Positions 42,013-51,294 of a DNA stretch of 64,000 bases are shown piece after piece. The stretch is from an uncultured Acidobacteriia bacterium (GTDB lineage Bacteria; Acidobacteriota; Terriglobia; Bryobacterales; Bryobacteraceae), in NCBI GenBank assembly GCA_903828455.1, contig CAIKMJ010000027.1, positions 145,142-209,141 of the forward strand. The letters run 5' to 3'. The notes below the pieces were generated by a model. It was not told where the DNA came from and did not search any database. It saw nothing but the letters and a program-made list of their open reading frames with translations. Each line of letters starts with the position of its first letter. Positions within the stretch are counted from its first letter, which is position 1. Position numbers and translations under genes: made by a program.

Positions 42013-43782
42013 TCAGCTGGCCGGTTCGATTTCGATCTTCTTCTTTTCCGCATCCAGTTTGGCGATGCGGAAAGTGCGAACCTGCCCGACCTTGAGCACC
42101 TCGCGGCGCGGACCGCTTTCGGCCGCCGCCGGACCGCCGGCGCCCTTCCACTTGCTGGCCAGCATGCTGGAGAAAGCCGAAAGATCCACCGGGCCGGAGC
42201 GCTGCTCCTGCTTCTGTTCCTTCTCGGCGCTGGTGAAAACGGCATGTACGCCTTCGCCGAGTTCGATGGTGATGCGCGAGCCCTTCACGTCCGACACGCG
42301 GCCGGTGACCGAATCGCCTTCCTTGTGCTCGGCGATGTATTCATCCACGGCAGTGGGCTGCAGTTGCTTCAGACCGAGGCGCAGACGGCGCTTGGCGCGG
42401 TCGTTTTCGAGCACCTGCGCGCGCACCACCTGGCCGACCTTCAGTTCATCCTGCGGATGGTTGATGCGCTTATCGTGAACGATGTCGCCCACGTGGATCA
42501 TGCCTTCCACATCTTCGGTCACCTGCACGAACGCGCCGAACTGCTTGAGCTGCGTGACCGGGCCCTCCACAACGGCGCCGACCGGATACTTCGCTTCCAC
42601 ATCGGCCCACGGGTCGCCGAGCGTCTGCTTCAGGCCGAGCGAGATGCGCTTGTCGGCGGGGTTCACGCCGAGCACCACCACTTCCACGCTGTCGCCGGGA
42701 TTGACGACATCGGAAGGCTTGCGAACCTTCTTCGACCACGACATCTCCGAAAGATGCACCAGGCCGTCGAGGCCGGGTTCGAGTTCCACGAATGCGCCGA
42801 AATCGGTCGTACGTGCCACCGTGCCTTTGACGCGGTCGCCGACGTGATACTTCTCGGCGGCGGCGCTCCACGGATCGACCTGCAGCTGTTTGAGACCGAG
42901 CGAGACGCGCTTCTTCGCCGGATCGACCTTCAGGATTTTTACGTCGAGCTGCTGGCCGACGGTGAGTGCGTCGGCAGGCTTGGCGACGCGGCCGTGCGAA
43001 ATATCGGCCACGTGCAACATGCCGTCAATGCCGCCAATATCGATGAAGGCGCCGTAGTCGAGCAGGCTGCGAACCGTGCCGCTGACGACCGAGCCCACTT
43101 CGAGCGTGGCGAACTTTTCTTCCTTCGCCTTGTTGCGCTCCTCTTCGAGCACCGCGCGGCGATCGACGACCACGTCCTCTTTTTCCGTATCGAGCTTAAT
43201 CACGCGGCAGGAGATCTGCTGGCCCACCAGCGTCTGCATCTCCGGCACATCGCGCGCGCCGCTGCGGGAGGCCGGCATAAATGCGCGGACGCCGACATCG
43301 ACCGAAAGCCCGCCCTTGATCACCTGCGTGACGGTGCCCGTGATGGTGAGCTTTTCGTCGAAGGCCTTCTGCAGACCGGACCAGTCCTTCGGGCGCTCGA
43401 TCTTGATGAGAGAAAGCTGGAGGTAGCCTTCTTCGTCGCGGCCGGACACGCTGACCTGCAGCTTGTCGCCGGGCTTGACCTCGATGGGGCCCTGTTCGTC
43501 GCGCAGAACGGCGGCGGGCAGTACGCCCTCCATCTTTTCGCCGACGTCGAAAAAGACCTGGTCGCCGCGCACGGCAACGACAGTGGCGTCACGCCGCGCA
43601 TCGCTGCGGACCTTTTCCTGCGTCTGGGCTTTCGCCTGTGCATTGGCCAGCGCCTGAGCCTGGGCCTGTTCCTGTTCGAACTGACTGAGAATGTCGCCGA
43701 AAGAGCTTTCCGCTTCGGACGGATTTTGCCTTTCCTGCTCGCGAACGTCGTCTTCGCTAAGCGGCGAAATGGGAGTGGACAT
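42013..43782 (-). CDS. rpsA: 30S ribosomal protein S1
   Basis: This 589-residue protein is made of six S1 RNA-binding domains at about residues 60-135, 145-215, 230-300, 315-385, 400-470 and 485-555. Domains 3-5 are the best conserved (GTVRSLLDYGAFIDIGGIDG, GTVARTTDFGAFVELEPGLDG, GPVTQLKQFGAFVQVTEDVEG). An acidic Gln/Ala-rich N-terminal extension of about 60 residues precedes them. It binds mRNA and helps initiation at structured or SD-poor starts. The ATG has no Shine-Dalgarno sequence, as in E. coli rpsA. Confidence 0.95.
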   Translation of the reverse strand: MSTPISPLSEDDVREQERQNPSEAESSFGDILSQFEQEQAQAQALANAQAKAQTQEKVRSDARRDATVVAVRGDQVFFDVGEKMEGVLPAAVLRDEQGPIEVKPGDKLQVSVSGRDEEGYLQLSLIKIERPKDWSGLQKAFDEKLTITGTVTQVIKGGLSVDVGVRAFMPASRSGARDVPEMQTLVGQQISCRVIKLDTEKEDVVVDRRAVLEEERNKAKEEKFATLEVGSVVSGTVRSLLDYGAFIDIGGIDGMLHVADISHGRVAKPADALTVGQQLDVKILKVDPAKKRVSLGLKQLQVDPWSAAAEKYHVGDRVKGTVARTTDFGAFVELEPGLDGLVHLSEMSWSKKVRKPSDVVNPGDSVEVVVLGVNPADKRISLGLKQTLGDPWADVEAKYPVGAVVEGPVTQLKQFGAFVQVTEDVEGMIHVGDIVHDKRINHPQDELKVGQVVRAQVLENDRAKRRLRLGLKQLQPTAVDEYIAEHKEGDSVTGRVSDVKGSRITIELGEGVHAVFTSAEKEQKQEQRSGPVDLSAFSSMLASKWKGAGGPAAAESGPRREVLKVGQVRTFRIAKLDAEKKKIEIEPAS

Positions 43783-43972
43783 GAGGATTCGTTCTCTATT
43801 GTGGCACACGGCCCCTGTGTGCGACGAGTGCGGCGGGGCAGATTCGAGGCGGCCGCGCGTGGCGTGAATTCACCGCTTCCCGCGCGCGCGATTCTGTTTT
43901 GCGTTCGCGGGCGGCGCACGCGGCGGAGGTCATCACAGGAGAGCCGCTGCGCCTGATACTCTAGTGGATTGC

Positions 43973-44437
43973 ATGACTAACGACGAAATTCGCGAACTCA
44001 TCCAGCTGGTGAACGATACGGGCATTGCCGAACTGGAAGTGGAACGCGGCGACAACCGTGTTCGGATCCGCCGCTCCACGCCGGCCGAGCAGGTGATTGT
44101 GGCGGCTCCGGCTGCCCCTGTTGCCGCGCCCGCCCCTGTTGCCGCGCCCGCTCCCACGATCAAGGCCGATTCGGCGGTGCCGAAGCCCGATGCGACGCTG
44201 CTCTATGTGAAGTCGCCGATTGTGGGCACCTTCTATACAGCCGCTTCGCCGGAGGCGCCGCCGTTTGTGCGCATCGGCGAGCATGTGACGGCGGGCAAGG
44301 TGCTCTGCATCATTGAATCGATGAAACTGATGAACGAGATTGAAACCGATATCGCCGGAGTGGTGGAATCGTGCCTCGTTCAGAACGGCCAGCCGGTCGA
44401 ATACGGAGAAGCGCTCTTTGGCATCCGGCCTGTTTAA
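43973..44437 (+). CDS. accB: Biotin carboxyl carrier protein of acetyl-CoA carboxylase
   Basis: This 154-residue BCCP has an N-terminal helical region ([20 protein letters not shown]), a Pro/Ala linker ([19 protein letters not shown]) and a biotinyl domain with the biotin lysine K118 in IESMKLMNE. It carries CO2 for malonyl-CoA synthesis. The ATG at 43973 is chosen over an in-frame GTG at 43964; a possible extended -10 (TGaTACTCT, 43954-43962) would give a short leader. It overlaps accC by 20 bases, the classical accBC operon. Confidence 0.95.
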   Translation: MTNDEIRELIQLVNDTGIAELEVERGDNRVRIRRSTPAEQVIVAAPAAPVAAPAPVAAPAPTIKADSAVPKPDATLLYVKSPIVGTFYTAASPEAPPFVRIGEHVTAGKVLCIIESMKLMNEIETDIAGVVESCLVQNGQPVEYGEALFGIRPV

Positions 44438-45767
44438 GAAAGTTCTCATCGCCAATCGCGGCGAAATTGCGCTTCGCGTCATCTGCGCCTGCAAGGATCT
44501 CGGCATCCAGACGGTGGCGGTGTATTCGGAGGCCGACCGTCACTCGCTGCCGGTGCGTTTTGCCGACCAGGCGATCTGCATCGGGCCGGCGCGGAGCGCG
44601 CGCAGCTACCTGGATATCCCGTCGATTATCAGCGCGGCGGAGATCACCAACGTGGACGCGATCCATCCGGGCTACGGCTTCCTCAGCGAGAACGCGGGCT
44701 TCGCCGAAGTGTGCCGCGTATCGGGAATCAAGTTCATCGGTCCGGATCCGGAAGTGATCTCTTCCATGGGGATCAAGGAACGGGCGCGCGCCATCATGAA
44801 GGAGCACGGCGTGCCGATTCTGCCGGGTTCGGAAGGCGTGCTGAGCAGCGCGGAAGAAGCGATCGGGACGGCGAACAGGATCGGCTACCCGGTCATCCTG
44901 AAGGCCTCGGCGGGCGGCGGCGGGCGCGGCATGCGCGTCTGCAATTCCGCCGAAGAGCTGCCCAATCTTCTGGCGCAGGCGCAGAACGAAGCGGGCGCGG
45001 CGTTTTCCTCGGCCGATGTGTATCTGGAAAAGTACATTCGCGCGCCGCGGCACATTGAGTTTCAGCTGCTGGCCGATGAGCACGGCAACGTGGAGATCCT
45101 CGGCGAGCGCGAGTGCTCGATTCAGCGGCGGCATCAGAAGCTGCTCGAAGAGTCGCCCTCGCCGGCGCTGCGGGCCGAGGTTCGCAAGCGCGTCGAGACC
45201 AAGCTGAAGGACGCGATCAAGGCCATTGGCTATTCGAACGCGGGCACGGTTGAGTTTCTGATGGATGAGAAGGGCGACCTTTTCTTCATCGAAGTGAATG
45301 CGCGGATTCAGGTGGAGCATCCGGTGACCGAGATGGTGACGGGCGTCGATCTGGTGAAGGCGCAGATCCGGATCGCGGCGGGCGAGAAGCTGCCGGAGAT
45401 TCTGGGCGGCAAGGTGGAGCGGCGCGGGCACGCCATCGAGTGCCGCATCAATGCGGAAAATCCGGAGAATTTTCAGCCGTCGCCGGGCCGCATTACGGGT
45501 TTCAATCTGCCGGGCGGCATCGGGATCCGCGTGGATACGCATGCGCATCAGGACGGCGTGATTCCGCCGTATTACGATTCGCTGGTGGCCAAGCTGATCG
45601 CCCACGGGCGGGACCGCGATGAGGCGATTCAGCGGATGAAGCGCGCGCTCGATCTGTTCGTGGTGGAGGGAATCCATACGTCGATTCCGCTGCATAAGCG
45701 GATTCTGAACGAGAAGGATTTCGTCGACGGGAACTTCGACACCAACTTCATTACGCGCTGGACTTAA
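44418..45767 (+). CDS. accC: Biotin carboxylase of acetyl-CoA carboxylase
   Basis: This protein of about 449 residues is an ATP-grasp enzyme carboxylating biotin on AccB. It has [34 protein letters not shown], the glycine-rich [13 protein letters not shown], the [17 protein letters not shown] motif, and [19 protein letters not shown]. There is no ATG near the expected N-terminus; the in-frame TTG at 44418, inside accB, is the best start. A CTG at 44430 would give an N-terminus closer to the usual one. A strong terminator follows. Confidence 0.95.
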   Translation: MASGLFKKVLIANRGEIALRVICACKDLGIQTVAVYSEADRHSLPVRFADQAICIGPARSARSYLDIPSIISAAEITNVDAIHPGYGFLSENAGFAEVCRVSGIKFIGPDPEVISSMGIKERARAIMKEHGVPILPGSEGVLSSAEEAIGTANRIGYPVILKASAGGGGRGMRVCNSAEELPNLLAQAQNEAGAAFSSADVYLEKYIRAPRHIEFQLLADEHGNVEILGERECSIQRRHQKLLEESPSPALRAEVRKRVETKLKDAIKAIGYSNAGTVEFLMDEKGDLFFIEVNARIQVEHPVTEMVTGVDLVKAQIRIAAGEKLPEILGGKVERRGHAIECRINAENPENFQPSPGRITGFNLPGGIGIRVDTHAHQDGVIPPYYDSLVAKLIAHGRDRDEAIQRMKRALDLFVVEGIHTSIPLHKRILNEKDFVDGNFDTNFITRWT

Positions 45768-45807
45768 ATCCGGCGCGCGCGAAATAAAAGAGGCTCGCGG
45801 GAAACAG

Positions 45808-45845
45808 AAAAAGGGCGTCGAGTGATCGACGCCCTTTCTTGTTTT
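45808..45845. terminator. Strong bidirectional terminator with a GTGA tetraloop
   Basis: A perfect 12-bp stem (45810-45821 with 45826-45837) closes a GNRA-type GTGA loop, with CTTGTTTT after it and an A-run before it. It lies between the convergent accC and rhlE genes and can serve both. Confidence 0.92.
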
Positions 45846-45875
45846 GCCGTGGTATATTGTGGCCGGAGCCGGGTG

Positions 45876-47081
45876 CTAGCGGCCGCCGAAGCCGCGGCGG
45901 CGCGGCGAGAAGCTGCGCACTTTGCGGGCGACGGGGATGACGACGATCTTGCTGCCTTCCGGCATGCCGGCGGGCAGATCGAGCACCTTCATCTTGAGGC
46001 CGATGCCTTTTTCGATCTGGCGGATTTCCGAGCGCTCCATGGGCGAGGCGAAGGTCCACGCGGTGCCGCGGGCTCCGGCCCGGCCGGTGCGGCCGACGCG
46101 GTGGATGAAGTCTTCCGAGACCTGCGGGAGATCATAGTTGACGACGTGGGCGATGCCGTCGACGTGGATGCCGCGGGCGGCGACGTCGGTGGCGACGAGG
46201 ACGCGGTAGTCGCCGTCCTTAAAGCCCTGCAGCGCCTGGTTGCGCTGGCTCTGCGAACGATCGCCGTGGATGCGCGTGGTCTTGAAGCCGGCGCGCGAGA
46301 GGTTGTTGGCGAGGCGGTCGGCGCCATGCTTGGTGCGCGAGAAGACGAGGACCGAGCCTTTTTGTTCCTTGAGCAGGATGCTGAGGAGGTCGAACTTGTG
46401 GTGCTGGTCGATTTCGAAAAGGTGCAGGTCGACCTGTTCGCAGGGCTTGGTGGCGTGGCCGATGGCGACGCGCACCGGGTTGTTCACGTAGTCCTGAATG
46501 AGGTGGGCAACCGAAGTTTCGATGGTGGCCGAGAAGAGCATGGTCTGGCGCTCGGTGGGCAGAGTTTTGAGGATCTGGCGCAGCGAGGGCAGGAAGCCCA
46601 TGTCGAGCATGCGGTCGGCTTCATCGAGAACGATGCTGGAGACCTTCGAGAGATCCACGAGGCGGCGCTGCAGAAAATCGCAGAGGCGGCCGGGCGTGGC
46701 GATGACGACTTCGGCGCCGCTCTTGATGGCGCGGAGCTGATTGTTTTCGCTCATGCCGCCGACGACGACGGCGGTTTTGATGCGCGTGCCGGGGATGAGT
46801 TTGGCGAAGGTTTCTTCGATCTGGATGGCGAGTTCACGGGTGGGGCTCAGAATGAGCGCACGGATGGACTTGCCGCGCGGCTGGGCCACGAGGGCTTCGA
46901 GCAGCGGAATGGCGAAGGCAAGGGTCTTGCCGGTGCCGGTCTGGGCGGTGGCGACGACGTCGCGGCCGGCCATGGCCGGGGGAATGGCTTCAGCCTGTAC
47001 GGGCGTCGGCGTGGTGAAACAGTTCCGGCGGAGATTGTCCCGCAGAGGGGCACAAAGGTTTAATTCTGAAAATTGGTTCAT
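45876..47081 (-). CDS. rhlE: DEAD-box RNA helicase, RhlE-like
   Basis: This 401-residue helicase carries all conserved motifs: Q motif (FTTPTPVQAEAIP), AQTGTGKT, PTRELAIQ, TPGRL, VLDEADRMLDMG, SAT, ATDVAARGIHVDG and HRVGRTGRAG. The short basic C-terminal tail (RKVRSFSPRRRGFGGR) fits RhlE. It would remodel rRNA or mRNA structure. An upstream region of about 140 bp (47082-47217) has a hairpin and separates it from the small charged-protein gene. Confidence 0.94.
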   Translation of the reverse strand: MNQFSELNLCAPLRDNLRRNCFTTPTPVQAEAIPPAMAGRDVVATAQTGTGKTLAFAIPLLEALVAQPRGKSIRALILSPTRELAIQIEETFAKLIPGTRIKTAVVVGGMSENNQLRAIKSGAEVVIATPGRLCDFLQRRLVDLSKVSSIVLDEADRMLDMGFLPSLRQILKTLPTERQTMLFSATIETSVAHLIQDYVNNPVRVAIGHATKPCEQVDLHLFEIDQHHKFDLLSILLKEQKGSVLVFSRTKHGADRLANNLSRAGFKTTRIHGDRSQSQRNQALQGFKDGDYRVLVATDVAARGIHVDGIAHVVNYDLPQVSEDFIHRVGRTGRAGARGTAWTFASPMERSEIRQIEKGIGLKMKVLDLPAGMPEGSKIVVIPVARKVRSFSPRRRGFGGR

Positions 47082-47172
47082 TCGTTGTTTTCGTTTTTTC
47101 TATACGTTGGTTGAGAGGGGAACAAATAGCAGAGGGTTGATGGAGGGAGAATTTTCAGGCGGGATTAAGTTG

Positions 47173-47195
47173 CCCGGCGGCGTCAGGCCGCCGGG
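47173..47195. other. GC-rich hairpin between the small charged-protein gene and rhlE
   Basis: CCCGGCGGC (47173-47181) pairs perfectly with GCCGCCGGG (47187-47195) across a five-base loop. No real T-run follows on either strand. It may attenuate transcription into rhlE or be part of its leader. Confidence 0.45.
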
Positions 47196-47217
47196 ACGGA
47201 ATCTGCTGGGGTGATGC

Positions 47218-47424
47218 TTAAGAATTTTGAAAATGCTCCACAGGTACTTCTTCCGACAACATGTTGACGCGTTCACGAGCCTGGGCGATGAGGTCTTCAT
47301 CGGTTTCAGGCTGATCCGGATTGAGCTTACGCTGCTCTTTTCTGGCCTTTTTTTCGTCCTGACGTTCTTTGCGCTGTTGTTCCTTCTGGCGCTTCTGGAA
47401 TGATTGGGGACCGCGTCCTGCCAT
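47218..47424 (-). CDS. Small highly charged conserved protein
   Basis: This 68-residue protein has a strongly charged helix (FQKRQKEQQRKERQDEKKAR, then KEQRKLNPDQPETDEDLIAQ) and no domain I can name. Similar small 'MAGRGPQSFxKRQKE' proteins occur across Acidobacteria and Deltaproteobacteria, to my recollection. A very strong ribosome site GAGGAGG lies five to six bases before the ATG, implying high expression. It is upstream of rhlE on the same strand and might act with RNA, which is inference. Confidence 0.82.
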   Translation of the reverse strand: MAGRGPQSFQKRQKEQQRKERQDEKKARKEQRKLNPDQPETDEDLIAQARERVNMLSEEVPVEHFQNS

Positions 47425-47911
47425 GATTGCCTCCTCGAAGTTGGTGCGGCGCGATACTGCCGCGCAGCGGGGTTTAAAGAAAAGGGGCCTGCCGTATGAT
47501 GGGCGTGCCGGCTATTTCCTGGATGCACCGGAACGGCAATTCGTTTCCGGTTACGGCGCAGCCAAGGCGCCGAGACTGATTTTTTCCGACCGTTTTGTCC
47601 TGCCTGGGAATTGCTCACCCCGGACTCGATGAGCCTCGTGAGCGATAGCGAAGATAAAGCGGAATGGTTGACATGACAATGATAGCACGGCTGGAGGGGA
47701 AAGGCGAATCGAGGCGGAAGTGGTTTGAAATCAAAGGCATGCATGGCCTGGTCCGGGTGAAGCGAAGCCGTCGCCGATGTCCCGGCAGAGGGATCTTCGC
47801 ACACCGGGGCGAATTGGGTGGTTGCCCGATGCCTTACCAGATCGCAGCACGGGTGGCATTCTGCGGAGGCGCAACCGGGTGAGGTCCGGGTTGGAGGCTG
47901 CCGGAATGGAA
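47425..47911. other. 487-bp intergenic region without a recognised gene
   Basis: It holds the leader of the small charged-protein gene at its left end. Short open frames on both strands look random. A TTGACA occurs at 47669-47674 without a matching -10. I see nothing else supportable. Confidence 0.45.
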
Positions 47912-49147
47912 TCATCGAGCGCCCGACCCGAACTGCCGGTAGACCCATGCACGCACGTCGGACGTTCTTCGCTCTGTAACTTGTGCCACGGCAAAGGCAT
48001 ACACGGTCACGCCGCCGGTAATGGCGCAGAGCAACAGTAAATGCGTTGAATCGGGTTGCCAGCGTGTGGCCGCGAACGGGAGTTGCGATGCCCGAATCAA
48101 TAACAAGAGAGGAAAATGGAGCACGTATAGGCTGTACGAGAAGCTGGCGAAGGTCCGCGCAAACCGCAAGCCGAATTCTGCCGTGGATCCGCTAAGTTTG
48201 GATCCGCGAAGTTGCGCCAGGCGATGAACGAGGAGTGCGAAGCTTATGCCGATGGCCAGATCTGATCCCAGCCAACCGCCATTCTCACGGGAGGCGAGAA
48301 GGCAGATTACGGTCAGCGCCAGGGTGCAGGCCGCATAGATCCGAGCCCGCAATTTCCGGGTCTCCGGAAAGGGATATTGGCGGGCCGTCAGCCCGACGCA
48401 CGCGCCGGCGACCCAAATGAGGAATCCGGACAGCGCTTCGTTCAGGATCCAGGCCACGAATGCGGCCATCGCGGCGTAAGCCATGAATTTGGCGGAGCGG
48501 CGCCGGGCAGACAAGACTGCGCAGAGCAGAAGCGGAAACAGCGCGTAGTACCAGAATTCGTTGAAGAGGCTCCAGAGCGGGCCATTCGAACCAAGGATGG
48601 GAGTAAAACGAGTTTGCAAAAACGCGAGGTTGCCAAGAAAAATCGATGCGGCCAGTTGTCTGTCCGGTATACCGTCGCCGAACGGTACAAGCGGGGCCGA
48701 GTAAAGTCCGTTCGCGTTGAAAAAACGTATGCCCAGGTGATCCCAGAAGGCACCGAGCAGCAGTCCGGGGAGCAAGACCAGATAGAGACGAACGCACCGG
48801 TCAACAGCGTAATTTCGCCACGACCACGTCTGGCGGTTGAAATTCCGGAAAATAGACGAGGAAATGAGCAGGCCGCTGAGGACGAAAAATACCATGACGG
48901 ACTGATGGCCGAAACCGGTCAGGAAATAGAGCAGTTTGACCGGGATCGTCGTGAGGGCCGGTGCGATATGTCCGTAATCGACGAAAAAAAGTCCGCGCGC
49001 GTGCCCAAGCATCACCGCCAGTGCGGCGAGGCTGCGGATCAGATCCAGAGTGCCGGAGGCGGCCGGCGACAGATCGACCGGGCGGATAAAATTACGGTCG
49101 GCCATGTGGGGTGTGATGGGGGGGAGATGGCGCGAGGGCGGGCGCAT
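47912..49147 (-). CDS. Acyltransferase 3 family membrane protein (OafA/YrhL-like)
   Basis: This protein of about 411 residues has ten or so membrane segments. The acyltransferase-3 motifs are LDLIRSLAALAVMLGHARG (catalytic His) and SVMVFFVLSGLLISSSIF, then KxxxxYxxRxxRL-like NYAVDRCVRLYLVLLPG. It would O-acetylate a surface polysaccharide or lipid. The ATG at 49147 shares a base with the fhs stop (TGATG); an alternative ATG is at 49105. A second copy of similar function is not present in the window. Confidence 0.87.
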   Translation of the reverse strand: MRPPSRHLPPITPHMADRNFIRPVDLSPAASGTLDLIRSLAALAVMLGHARGLFFVDYGHIAPALTTIPVKLLYFLTGFGHQSVMVFFVLSGLLISSSIFRNFNRQTWSWRNYAVDRCVRLYLVLLPGLLLGAFWDHLGIRFFNANGLYSAPLVPFGDGIPDRQLAASIFLGNLAFLQTRFTPILGSNGPLWSLFNEFWYYALFPLLLCAVLSARRRSAKFMAYAAMAAFVAWILNEALSGFLIWVAGACVGLTARQYPFPETRKLRARIYAACTLALTVICLLASRENGGWLGSDLAIGISFALLVHRLAQLRGSKLSGSTAEFGLRFARTFASFSYSLYVLHFPLLLLIRASQLPFAATRWQPDSTHLLLLCAITGGVTVYAFAVAQVTERRTSDVRAWVYRQFGSGAR

Positions 49148-50760
49148 CACACCAACCCCGTGATGTTGCCGGAGGCATCGACGTCGATCAGCTGGGCGCG
49201 CGATTTCAGCGGCAGGCCGGGCATGAGGAGCATCCTGCCGGCGAGGACGACGACGAAGCCGGCGCCGGCGTTGACCGAGGCGTCGGTGACCTGCAGGGTC
49301 CAGTCGGTGGGCGCGCCGGAGAGTTTGGGATCGTCGGAGAGCGAATACTGCGTTTTTGCGATGCAGACGGGCAGGCCGCTGAAGCCGCCAGCTGCAATGC
49401 GGGCGAGGCTGCGCTGCGCCGTTTCGCTGAAGGCAACGCCGGCGGCGCCGTAAACTTCGCGGGCGACCGAGCGGATTTTGTCTTCGAGCGAGTCGTCGAG
49501 TGAGTAGACCGGCTGCGGAGTTGCGCCGGGGCGGGCGGCGATGAGGTCGACGACGGCCTGAGCGAGTTCGGTGCAGCCGGCGCCGCCGCGCGTGTAGGCT
49601 TCCGAGAGCGCGCTGGGCACGCCGAGCGAGGCGGCGTGGCGGGCGAGCCGGTCGAGGTCGGCGGCCGCGTCATCGGCAAAGCGATTGATGGCGACGACGA
49701 CGGGGACGCCGAAGCGCTGCAGGATACGGATATGGCGGTCGAAGTTGGCGAGGCCGGCCGCGAGGTCGCCCTGGCCCTGCTCGCGCACGCTGCGCACGGT
49801 GGTGACGAGGACGGCGGCGGAGGGGGCGATGCCGGAGGTTCGCATGACGACGTCGAAGTACTTTTCGCCGCCGAGGTCGCTGGCGAAGCCAACCTCGTTG
49901 ACCACGTAATCGGCCAGATGCAGACCCATGCGGTGCGCGAGGATGCTGCTGGTGCCGGTAGCGATATTGGCGAACGGGCCGATGTGGACGATGGCGGGAG
50001 TGCCTTCGGTGGTCTGGGCGAGGTTGGGCAGGATGGCGTCGTTGAGCAGCGCCATGAGCGAGCCGGTGATGCCGAGTTCGGCGGCGGTCACGAGTCTGCC
50101 GGCGCGGGTGTAGCCGAGGGCGATGCGGCCGAGACGCTGGCGGAGGTCGGCGCGGCCGGCGGCGAGGGCCATGATGGCCATGATTTCCGAAGCGGAGGTG
50201 ATGACGAAGCCGCCGGGGTGTTCGGGGCCGTTGGATTTGCCGTGGCCGACGGTGATGCGGCGGAGCGCGCGGTCGCACATGTCGATGGCGCGCGGCCAGA
50301 CGAGCTGCCCGGGGTCGAGATCGAGCGCGTTGCCGTGGTGGATGTGGGCATCGAGCGAGGCGGCGAGCAGGTTGTGGGCGGCGGTGATGGCGTGGAAGTC
50401 GCCGGTGAAGTGGAGGTTGATCTTCTCGCTGGGCTCGACGGAGGCGAGGCCGCCGCCGGCTCCGCCGCCCTTGATGCCGAAGACGGGGCCGATGGAGGGC
50501 TCACGGGTGGTAAGGACGCAGCTTTTGCCGATGCGTTCGAGGCCCTGGACGAGACCGATGGAGGTCACGGTTTTGCCTTCGCCCGCCGTGGTGGGGGTGG
50601 TGGCGGTGACGAGGATCAGCTTGCCGCGAAGAGGGTAGCGCGGGTCTGAGAGCAGTTCGAGCTGGATTTTGCCGGCGTGACGGCCGAGCGGTTCGAAGTA
50701 AGCGTCGTCGATGGCAAGCTTCTTCGCGATAGCTCCGATGGGGAGCAGGGCTGGCTTCAT
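49147..50760 (-). CDS. fhs: Formate--tetrahydrofolate ligase
   Basis: This 537-residue enzyme makes 10-formyl-THF from formate, ATP and THF. It has TATTPTTAGEGKTVTSIGL (ATP site), REPSIGPVFGIKGGGAGGG, NLHFTGDFHAITAAHNLL and FANIATGTSSI. The chosen ATG (50760) begins MKPALLPIGAIAKKLAI. The usual length is about 555 residues. It is translationally coupled to the acyltransferase gene. No fold or other C1 gene is nearby. Confidence 0.95.
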   Translation of the reverse strand: MKPALLPIGAIAKKLAIDDAYFEPLGRHAGKIQLELLSDPRYPLRGKLILVTATTPTTAGEGKTVTSIGLVQGLERIGKSCVLTTREPSIGPVFGIKGGGAGGGLASVEPSEKINLHFTGDFHAITAAHNLLAASLDAHIHHGNALDLDPGQLVWPRAIDMCDRALRRITVGHGKSNGPEHPGGFVITSASEIMAIMALAAGRADLRQRLGRIALGYTRAGRLVTAAELGITGSLMALLNDAILPNLAQTTEGTPAIVHIGPFANIATGTSSILAHRMGLHLADYVVNEVGFASDLGGEKYFDVVMRTSGIAPSAAVLVTTVRSVREQGQGDLAAGLANFDRHIRILQRFGVPVVVAINRFADDAAADLDRLARHAASLGVPSALSEAYTRGGAGCTELAQAVVDLIAARPGATPQPVYSLDDSLEDKIRSVAREVYGAAGVAFSETAQRSLARIAAGGFSGLPVCIAKTQYSLSDDPKLSGAPTDWTLQVTDASVNAGAGFVVVLAGRMLLMPGLPLKSRAQLIDVDASGNITGLV

Positions 50761-50820
50761 TCGTGCGGTGTGATGGGAGGGCGCGCGGGTCAAAGCGGGC
50801 GCGCCGGATCCGTGTCCTTT

Positions 50821-51294
50821 CTAGTCGCGGGAAAAGAGGCCGCGGACCATGCGAAAGGGGGCTGCGATAAAGCTGAGGGCGACGAGGGAGGCGAGGCCCG
50901 TGGTGATGGCGCCGATGGCGATGACGCCGAGGCCGGCGACAACGGCGAAGCTGGCGGCGCTCGGGGCCGGTTGGGCCGGCGGCGGCAGCGGGGGAAGCGG
51001 GGCGGCAGGGCGGCCGGCGGCAAGAACGGCGTCGGCGGCGAGTTCGGCGGGCGGAACGTGACGAACTTCGGCGGCGACTTCGGCAACGGCGGCCTTGATG
51101 TCCTGCGCTTCTACGGGCGCGAGGGGCTGATCGGCGCGATAGACCCAGCCGACATCGACGGCGGCGGCGTCCGCGGGCCCGGCGACGGTGGCCGGTATCT
51201 CAAATTTCGGCTTGGGTTTGCGTGCCGTCCGCGGGCGTGGAGACGCCTTCGGATCGGAATGTCGATGCGGTTTCTCGCCGGGAAGCTTGGGCAT
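50821..51294 (-). CDS. Unknown protein with C-terminal membrane segment, overlapping parA
   Basis: This 157-residue protein was not recognised. It has a basic Pro/Lys N-terminus (GEKPHRHSDPKASPRPRTAR), a middle helix (AQDIKAAVAEVAAEVRHVPP), a Pro-rich linker (PAAPLPPLPPPAQPAPS) and a long hydrophobic C-terminal segment (FAVVAGLGVIAIGAITTGLA and following). The ATG at 51294 lies 95 bases inside the parA gene; a later start would lose the basic N-terminus. The layout suggests a tail-anchored membrane partner of the ParA protein, which is inference from position. Confidence 0.6.
   Translation of the reverse strand: MPKLPGEKPHRHSDPKASPRPRTARKPKPKFEIPATVAGPADAAAVDVGWVYRADQPLAPVEAQDIKAAVAEVAAEVRHVPPAELAADAVLAAGRPAAPLPPLPPPAQPAPSAASFAVVAGLGVIAIGAITTGLASLVALSFIAAPFRMVRGLFSRD

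Noticed and set aside
47100..47948. 282-codon minus-strand frame over the small charged-protein gene
   Set aside because: The 68-residue protein in another frame has a perfect ribosome site and a recognisable sequence; the longer frame has neither.
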